A stretch of DNA of 40,316 nt from contig NZ_AKJW01000096.1 in the NCBI RefSeq assembly GCF_000282135.1, forward strand, positions 1 through 40,316, written 5' to 3'. Below the pieces are notes generated by a model. It did no database searches and was not told where the DNA came from. It was given only the letters and a program-made list of their open reading frames with translations. This DNA comes from Herbaspirillum sp. CF444. Its GTDB lineage: Bacteria > Pseudomonadota > Gammaproteobacteria > Burkholderiales > Burkholderiaceae_D. Below are positions 34,874 to 40,316 of the stretch, in pieces. How positions within the stretch are numbered: the stretch's first letter is position 1; every line of letters starts with the position of its first letter. A program made the translations under genes and the position numbers.

Positions 34874-36229
34874 ATGATAAAAATGACAAGGCTCATGACG
34901 GGAGAGGCGAAGCTGCAGGCGTGCAGACGTGCGGGCGTGCTGGCGCTGGCATTGTTGTCGCCGTCTGTTTTTGCTGCGCCCCCCGCTGCGACCGTGAATG
35001 TCAATGCAAGTCCTTCTACCGGCGCTTTTGCCGGACCCTCGCTGCAAGTGCTGCACTGGTGGACATCCGCCGGCGAACGCAAGGCCGTCGGCGTGCTCAT
35101 CAATAAACTGGCCGAGCAGAACATCCAGTGGCGCGACTTCGCCATTCCGGGCGGCGCCGGCATCGGCGCCGGCAAGGTGTTGAAAAGCATGGTGCTGGCG
35201 GGGCGCGCGCCGGAAGTGACGCAACTCAACGGCGTGATCTTCGGCGAATGGGCCGACCTCGGTCTGCTGCTGGAGCTCGATACCGTCGCCACGCAGGGCA
35301 ACTGGCAAAAGCTGCTGTTTCCGACGGCGTGGTCGCTGCTGAACAATCATGGCCATGTCGTCGCGGCACCGCTGGGGATACACCGCATCAACAATCTCTA
35401 TTACAACATCGCGATTTTCAACCGGCTCGGACTGCGCCCGCCGCACAGCTGGGACGAGTTCGAACAGGTCGTCGCCAAATTGAAGCAGGCCGGCATCACG
35501 CCGCTGGCGCAGAGCAGCGAGTCGTGGCAGGTGGCGACCTTGTTCGAGACGCTGGTGCTGGCCGAAAGCGGGCCGGCCTATTACCGGGAGCTGTTCGTCG
35601 ACCTCAGTCCGCGCGCCTTCGCCGATGCGCGCCTGCTGCATGCGTTGAAGCGTTTGCGCAACCTCAAACAGGCCATGCAGCAGCCCGTGCGCGAACGGCC
35701 CTGGACCGAGGTGGCGCATCAGCTGGCGGATGGCGACGCCGCCATGTTCATCATGGGCGACTGGGCCAAAGGGGATTTCAATGCCTGGGGACTGGGCGCC
35801 GACCAGCAATTCGGTTGCATCGCCGTGCCGGGTACGGCCGACTATCATTTATATAGCATCGACACGCTGGCGATGTTCGCCGACGACTATTCGCATCAGC
35901 CGGCGCAGGAAGTGCTGGCGCAAATTGCGATGTCGCCGTCGGTGCAATCCGACTACAATAAATTCAAGGGAGCGATCCCCGTGTGGCGTTCGCCGGACAT
36001 CGGCAAGATGGACAGCTGTTCGCTCAATTCGTGGAAGACGTTCAGCAAGGGGGCGGCGTTCCAGGCGCCGAGCCTGGTGCATCGGATGGCGACCGACGAA
36101 ACCACCAAGGACGCCATCGTCGCCGAACTGCGGCGATTCTTTGTCGACGACCAGATTCCCGAAGCCGAGGTGCAGCGCAGGCTGGCTTCCATCGCGCGGG
36201 CGCTGTCGCGGACCGGCAAAGTGGAGTAG
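34874..36229 (+). CDS. Orphan sugar-binding protein, probable periplasmic sensor partner
   Basis: The product has 451 residues from ATG 34874. A signal region (about 1-35) ends SVFAAPP. The mature part carries LQVLHWWTSAGERKAVGVLI, then FAIPGGAGIGAGKVLKSMVLAG, VTQLNGVIFGEW and GDAAMFIMGDWAKGDF, typical of the GtsA/glucose-type family 1 solute-binding proteins. No permease or ATPase follows; instead the next genes are a response regulator (49 bases on) and a histidine kinase, so it likely presents sugar to the kinase sensor domain. The start is not certain: GGAGG lies 13 bases upstream, a little far, and the frame is open to 34805. Confidence 0.85.
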   Translation: MIKMTRLMTGEAKLQACRRAGVLALALLSPSVFAAPPAATVNVNASPSTGAFAGPSLQVLHWWTSAGERKAVGVLINKLAEQNIQWRDFAIPGGAGIGAGKVLKSMVLAGRAPEVTQLNGVIFGEWADLGLLLELDTVATQGNWQKLLFPTAWSLLNNHGHVVAAPLGIHRINNLYYNIAIFNRLGLRPPHSWDEFEQVVAKLKQAGITPLAQSSESWQVATLFETLVLAESGPAYYRELFVDLSPRAFADARLLHALKRLRNLKQAMQQPVRERPWTEVAHQLADGDAAMFIMGDWAKGDFNAWGLGADQQFGCIAVPGTADYHLYSIDTLAMFADDYSHQPAQEVLAQIAMSPSVQSDYNKFKGAIPVWRSPDIGKMDSCSLNSWKTFSKGAAFQAPSLVHRMATDETTKDAIVAELRRFFVDDQIPEAEVQRRLASIARALSRTGKVE

Positions 36230-36278
36230 GTGGTTGGAACCAGCACGCTAGTCAGCCAAGTTAAGCAAACGAGCAACA

Positions 36279-36992
36279 ATGACCCGCAAAATCCTCATCG
36301 TCGACGACGACCAGAAAACCCGGACTCTCCTGAAAACCTATCTGGAGAAGAACCAGTATGAAGTGCGCCTGGCGCACAACGGGGAAGCTTTCCTGGCGGA
36401 GTTCCAGCGCTACGCCGACGAGTTGTCGCTGGTGATCCTCGACGTCATGCTGCCGGACACCGACGGCTTCGCATTATGCAAGATCGTGCGGCGCAAGTCG
36501 AACGTGCCGATCATCATGCTGACCGCCAGCTCGGACGAAACTGACCGCGTGGTCGGCCTGGAGCTCGGCGCCGACGACTACATCGCCAAACCTTACAGCC
36601 CGCGCGAGCTGCTGGCGCGCATCAAGGCCATCCATCGCCGCACCGGCATCGACAACGCCGCCGCGCCGCGTTTCTATCGCTTCGTCGGCTTTACGCTCGA
36701 TACCGTGGAGCGCACCTTGCTCGACAGCGCCGGGCAGGTGGTGGCGCTCACGGGCATGGATTACCAGTTGCTGAAGTATTTCGTCGAACATCCCGGCGAC
36801 GTGCTGGACCGCAACGTGCTCAGCGAAGAAACGCGCGGGCGCGACTCCGGCCCGCTGGACCGTTCGCTCGACGTGCAGATCAGCAAACTGCGGCTGCGCC
36901 TGAACGACGGCGGCAAGCAGCCGCACCTGATCAAGACGGTGCGCGGCGCCGGCTATGTGTTTTCGGCCGACGTGACGGCGGCCTCGGTCTGA
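36279..36992 (+). CDS. OmpR-family response regulator
   Basis: The product has 237 residues. The receiver domain has acidic D10-D11 (VDDDQK), phospho-acceptor Asp55 in ILDVMLP, Thr82 and Lys104 (AKPYSP). A winged-helix DNA-binding domain follows from about 130, with LTGMDYQLLKYFVEHPGDVL and the wing VRGAGYVF. It would bind tandem direct repeats when phosphorylated by the kinase that starts two bases after its stop. The neighbouring sugar-binding gene and the divergent amino-sugar importer are probable targets. Confidence 0.95.
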   Translation: MTRKILIVDDDQKTRTLLKTYLEKNQYEVRLAHNGEAFLAEFQRYADELSLVILDVMLPDTDGFALCKIVRRKSNVPIIMLTASSDETDRVVGLELGADDYIAKPYSPRELLARIKAIHRRTGIDNAAAPRFYRFVGFTLDTVERTLLDSAGQVVALTGMDYQLLKYFVEHPGDVLDRNVLSEETRGRDSGPLDRSLDVQISKLRLRLNDGGKQPHLIKTVRGAGYVFSADVTAASV

Positions 36993-36994
36993 CC

Positions 36995-38533
36995 ATGTCC
37001 GGCATTCCACCTTCTGCAGCTCCTGTGCCGGGTGCGCCGCGCAAGCTGTTGCGTCGCCAGTATTTTCCCGGCATGGCGCGCGTGCTCGACTGGCTGCTGC
37101 CGAATTCCCTGCTGGGGCGCTTGTCGGTGGTGATGATCTTCGGCGTGTTGGTGACGCAACTGGCCGGCGGCCTGATCTGGGCGGCGCAGCTGCGCACCAA
37201 GTCCGAGGCGGAAACCCGCATCGCCGCGCAGCATCTGGCACACAGCGCTTCGGGGGCGATCCGGTATTTCATGAGCCTGCCATCCAATTACCGGCCCATC
37301 ATGATCCAGCAGTTGCGCGAAATGGGCGGCACGCGTTTCTTCGTCAACGCCAATACCGCGCTGGTGCCGATCCAGCCGATTGCACGCAATTCGCTGGCCG
37401 ACATTGCCGTCGAGTCCGCGGAAGAGGCGCTGAAATCCGATTTGCCGTTTTTGCCGGAATTCCGCCTGGCGTTCGCCTGGCCGGACAACCTGCCGGTGTC
37501 CGACGACGGCCTGAAGATCGGCGACCTGCCCGACAGCTGGGTGCAGCACATCCTGCTGATCAAGCCGAACCCGGCGCCGGTGCTGGTGATCCAGACACAG
37601 ATCGAATCCGGCAAGTGGCTCTACCTGGCGGCGCTGATGCCCAATCCGTATTTCCTCGACAGCAGCAATCCCTTGTCGCTGGATCGCGTGGTCTTGCAGG
37701 GCCTGTCGCTGGCGGCGATTTTGCTGCTGAGCATTCTGGTGGTGCGCTGGACCACGCGTCCGCTGGCGGCGCTGTCGGATGCCGCCGAAGCCTTCGGCAA
37801 GGGCGAGACCGTGCCGGAGTTGCCGGAGACCGGCAGCCGCGAATTCGTCAAGACCGCGCGCGCCTTCAGCGGCATGCGCGAACGCATCAAGCGCTACCTG
37901 GAAGACCGCGAGCGCCTGTTCGTATCGATTTCGCATGACTTGCGCACGCCGATCACGCGCCTCAAATTGCGCACCGAATTGCTCGACGATGACGACCTGC
38001 GTACCGAATTCCACGACGATCTCGACGAACTCGACATGATGGTCAAGGGCGCGCTGCAATCGGTCAAAGACAGCGACATCCACGAAAATCGCACCGAAGT
38101 CCGGCTCGACGCGCTGGTGGCGCGGATGATCCGTGATGCCAGCATGGCGGGGCATGAAGTGGCCTTCGAGCCGTCCGGCGTCAGCGTCATGGCCAAGCCG
38201 CTGGCCTTGAAGCGCGCCATCGGCAACCTGTTCGACAATGCGCTGTTCTACGGACAGAAGGTGGAAATCGCGATCCGGCAGTCGCAGGCGGTCAATGGCG
38301 ACATGGTCGAAATCGAGATCCGCGACCATGGTCCCGGCGTGCCGGAAGAGGCCATGGAAAGCCTGTTCCAGCCTTACCTGCGGCTGGAGCACGGGCGCAA
38401 TCTCAACAGCGGCGGCATGGGCCTGGGCCTGGGCATTTCGCGCAACATCGTGCAGGCGCACGGCGGCGAACTGTTGTTGCGCAATCATCCGCAGGGCGGG
38501 CTCATTGCGACCATCATTCTTCCGGCAAGGTGA
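36995..38533 (+). CDS. Sensor histidine kinase
   Basis: The product has 512 residues. Membrane helices at about 43-66 and 232-252 enclose a periplasmic sensor region of about 165 residues that matches no domain I can name. HAMP follows (RWTTRPLAALSDAAEAF). The H-box is FVSISHDLRTPITRL with His314, the N-box AIGNLFDNALFYG, G1 DHGPGVPEEA and G2 GGMGLGLGIS. It phosphorylates the regulator encoded just before it. A preceding binding-protein gene suggests it senses sugar through that protein. Confidence 0.94.
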   Translation: MSGIPPSAAPVPGAPRKLLRRQYFPGMARVLDWLLPNSLLGRLSVVMIFGVLVTQLAGGLIWAAQLRTKSEAETRIAAQHLAHSASGAIRYFMSLPSNYRPIMIQQLREMGGTRFFVNANTALVPIQPIARNSLADIAVESAEEALKSDLPFLPEFRLAFAWPDNLPVSDDGLKIGDLPDSWVQHILLIKPNPAPVLVIQTQIESGKWLYLAALMPNPYFLDSSNPLSLDRVVLQGLSLAAILLLSILVVRWTTRPLAALSDAAEAFGKGETVPELPETGSREFVKTARAFSGMRERIKRYLEDRERLFVSISHDLRTPITRLKLRTELLDDDDLRTEFHDDLDELDMMVKGALQSVKDSDIHENRTEVRLDALVARMIRDASMAGHEVAFEPSGVSVMAKPLALKRAIGNLFDNALFYGQKVEIAIRQSQAVNGDMVEIEIRDHGPGVPEEAMESLFQPYLRLEHGRNLNSGGMGLGLGISRNIVQAHGGELLLRNHPQGGLIATIILPAR

Positions 38534-38572
38534 ACGTTCCGTGCCGTTATTGAGAACGTTTCGCGAATCCCC

Positions 38573-38601
38573 GTGAAGAAATGCCAATAGAGGTCTACAA
38601 T
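38573..38601 (+). promoter_or_regulatory. Weak candidate sigma-70 promoter for the hydrolase gene
   Basis: GTGAAG (38573-38578) and TACAAT (38596-38601) are 17 bases apart, 35 bases before the ATG at 38636. The -10 box is good and the -35 box poor. Confidence 0.3.
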
Positions 38602-38635
38602 GCTGGCTAATTGACATCATCCCATTTTGTATCGC

Positions 38636-39535
38636 ATGGACCAGAGCGCACGCACCGAACACTTACAGGAAAGGCATCTAGAGCGGCACAGGGATCATGC
38701 CGTCATTTTGTTGCATGGGCTGTGCGGCTCGAGTCTTGAACTTGGCACCATCCCCAAGGCGCTGAAAAAGGCCAATTGCACCGTCGTCGAAATGCAGATC
38801 CCCAATTATTCCGCAGCGCTGACCGATCACACGGTCACGCCGAACTGGATGGATTGGTGCGCGATGGTCGAGAGCAAGATCGTCAAGCTCAAGGAAGAAC
38901 ACAAGACCGTCTCGCTGTGCGGCCTGAGCATGGGCGCCACGCTGGCGCTGGCGGTGGCGAGCTTCAGCCGCGAAATCCTGAGCGTGGTGCTGTTGTCGCC
39001 GGTCCTGAAGTACGACGGCTGGTCGATTCCGTGGTACCACCGCTGGATGAACCTGCCGTACATGCTGGGATACCGCAACTGGACTTACAAGGAAAGCGAT
39101 CCCTACGGCATCAAGAACTTCGAAATGCGTCGTCGCGTGGCCAACGCCCTGAAAAAAGACGGCGTGGCGGCGGTCGGTGCGGCGGCGATCCCCGCGCGCC
39201 ACTTGTGGGCGGCGCAAAAGTTGATGGCGTACGTGCGCCAATCCTTGCCGCTGGTGCGCGCCAGCACGCTGGTGATCCATTCCATCGACGACGAGACCGC
39301 GGCGCCGCGCAACGCCGAAATGATCCTGGAAAACATCAAGTCGGAAGTCCGCAAGGTCATCTGGCTGGGTGATTGTTACCACATCATCACCGTCGACAAC
39401 GAGCGCGAGATCGTCACCAACGAAACCGTGCAGTTCATCAAGCGCAACATCGAAATGCACAGCAACGACATTTCGCTCAAATATCTCCTGCACAATTCGC
39501 CGTTGAAAGACCGCAGATCGGTATCCGCATCATGA
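38636..39535 (+). CDS. Alpha/beta hydrolase (serine esterase / lipase type)
   Basis: The product has 299 residues, with no signal peptide. HAVILLHGLCGSSLELG is the oxyanion strand, GLSMGAT the nucleophile elbow with its Ser near 101, HSIDDETAAP carries the acid, and CYHIITVDNERE the catalytic His. The layout is that of carboxylesterases and monoacylglycerol lipases. The substrate is unknown. The ATG at 38636 has no clear ribosome site; a TTG three codons upstream also exists. Its stop overlaps a possible start of the next gene by four bases, so the two may work together. Confidence 0.9.
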   Translation: MDQSARTEHLQERHLERHRDHAVILLHGLCGSSLELGTIPKALKKANCTVVEMQIPNYSAALTDHTVTPNWMDWCAMVESKIVKLKEEHKTVSLCGLSMGATLALAVASFSREILSVVLLSPVLKYDGWSIPWYHRWMNLPYMLGYRNWTYKESDPYGIKNFEMRRRVANALKKDGVAAVGAAAIPARHLWAAQKLMAYVRQSLPLVRASTLVIHSIDDETAAPRNAEMILENIKSEVRKVIWLGDCYHIITVDNEREIVTNETVQFIKRNIEMHSNDISLKYLLHNSPLKDRRSVSAS

Positions 39536-39558
39536 CGATGATGAAGAGGGAGCTTATC

Positions 39559-40080
39559 GTGAATTTCATCAAATTGAGAAATGCGAAGCGGTGGAAAGCG
39601 GTGAATCTCAACCCTACGCTGGTGTGCACCTTCGGCTTTATGGTTGCGTTCGGCTTGCGTTACGTCTTGAGTCCGGTCGTCGACGAGTCCATGTCGATGC
39701 TGTTTTTTGCCCTCAACTGCATCGTCATGAGCTATCTGTTCGGCTATGTGCAGTCGCTGATCTTGCTCATCATCAGTATTCCAACGGCGCTGTTCTTCTT
39801 TCGCAAGCCGTATTTCATGATGGATGGACTGGGCAACAAGGATGTATTCCTGATCGTGGTGTACGGCACGATCGTCATGCTGGCGTCGGTCATCATCGAA
39901 TGGCTGCAGCGCGAACGCTATTCGGCCGTGTTGCAGCAACGCGTATCGGAAACGCGCTACCAGATGCTGATCGAATCGGATCAGGCGCGCCGTGCAGAAT
40001 ATGCGGAGCATTTCGCCGCGGTAAGCAAGCGCCAAAGCGAAGAAGCCAAGGCAACAAGCGCCGGTGCCGCGTTGCCGTAA
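39559..40080 (+). CDS. Small polytopic membrane protein with cytosolic coiled tail (DUF4118-like)
   Basis: About 173 residues from GTG 39559, which has AGGGAG at seven bases; an ATG at 39532 overlapping the hydrolase stop (ATGA) is the alternative and adds nine residues. Four hydrophobic helices follow, with LRYVLSPVVDESMSMLFFALN and SYLFGYVQSLILLIISIPTAL then FFFRKPYFMM, similar to the four-helix input region of KdpD-like kinases. The third and fourth helices lead into a charged helical tail (WLQRERYSAVLQQRVSETRY) but there is no kinase or cyclase domain. Function is unknown. Confidence 0.75.
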   Translation: MNFIKLRNAKRWKAVNLNPTLVCTFGFMVAFGLRYVLSPVVDESMSMLFFALNCIVMSYLFGYVQSLILLIISIPTALFFFRKPYFMMDGLGNKDVFLIVVYGTIVMLASVIIEWLQRERYSAVLQQRVSETRYQMLIESDQARRAEYAEHFAAVSKRQSEEAKATSAGAALP

Positions 40081-40271
40081 GATCGCCAACAGGTCCCGGG
40101 GCCTGTGTTATCGCAGGTGGATAAAGCAGGGCAATACGTGCCGAGATACGAGCCGAGATGCGAGCCGCAACGGATCGCATCATTGATCAGGCAATAGTTT
40201 CCAAGATTAGAACTCATTTCACAAATAGGCGTGAGTGCGAGCTTGCCCTGTTTGGGATGAAGTGCAAGGCG

Positions 40272-40310
40272 CGAATCGGGGTCAAGACTGGGCGTCTTGA
40301 CCCCGATTCG
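40272..40310. repeat. Long perfect hairpin (REP-like) at window end
   Basis: CGAATCGGGGTCAAGAC (40272-40288) and GTCTTGACCCCGATTCG (40294-40310) form a 17-bp perfect stem with a 5-nt loop. GGGGTC...GACCCC hairpins are common ends of REP-type elements in related genomes. The preceding 190 bases after the membrane-protein gene hold no gene I can support. Confidence 0.7.
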
Positions 40311-40316
40311 TAACGC

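Noticed and set aside
38611..38616. TTGACA as a -35 box for the hydrolase gene
   Set aside because: It is only about 20 bases before the ATG, so no -10 box or leader would fit.

Overview
The window is GC-rich, densely packed and typical of a betaproteobacterium, most likely Oxalobacteraceae (Herbaspirillum-like). I infer this from the OmpC-type porin ending in Phe, the ugp-type and nag-type ABC operons, the many ACS/MHS-family carriers and the codon use. No rRNA, tRNA, CRISPR array, prophage or intact transposase was seen.

Layout. 1-2863: the 3' end of an Rhs/YD-repeat polymorphic toxin whose AT-richer C-terminal tip is followed by an overlapping small gene, probably its immunity protein. 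2893-3311: a decayed type II secretion pseudopilin (gspG-like). 3380-11814: a glycerol-3-phosphate/glycerophosphodiester-type uptake locus. On the minus strand lie a DeoR/GlpR-type regulator, an ABC ATPase, a binding protein, two permeases and a GpdQ-like metallophosphoesterase. Divergent on the plus strand are a porin and an exported GDPD-fold protein with altered metal ligands.

11995-13080: a plus-strand gene for a 361-residue protein that looks by eye like a Josephin (ataxin-3-type) deubiquitinase with an upstream ubiquitin-interacting motif. It is a probable host-directed effector and the most surprising item here. 13267-16400: a chemoreceptor and a DHA2-type MFS pump, the latter preceded by three tandem Shine-Dalgarno-containing repeats.

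16605-22921: a six-gene minus-strand catabolic operon with two ACS-family carriers, a D-2-hydroxyacid dehydrogenase, an RraA-like aldolase, an SMP-30 lactonase and a Tat-exported LigI-like amidohydrolase. A divergent LysR regulator follows (23049-23930). The set suggests uptake and cleavage of a lactone or hydroxy/keto acid that I cannot name. 24036-26715: an MHS-type carboxylate carrier, a ModA-like orphan binding protein and a LysR gene destroyed by internal deletion.

26825-34464: a complete N-acetylglucosamine-type (amino sugar) operon on the minus strand: binding protein, two permeases, ATPase, BadF-type kinase, NagA deacetylase and SIS-domain deaminase. Divergent from it (34874-38533) lie an orphan sugar-binding protein, an OmpR-type response regulator and a histidine kinase. 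They look like a three-part periplasmic sugar sensor for the operon, and the 409-bp gap between carries OmpR-like tandem direct repeats. 38636-40080: an alpha/beta hydrolase and a small polytopic membrane protein. The window ends in a long perfect hairpin. Two copies of a 79-nt structured dispersed repeat (6037-6115 and 33020-33098) sit in gaps of the two ABC operons.
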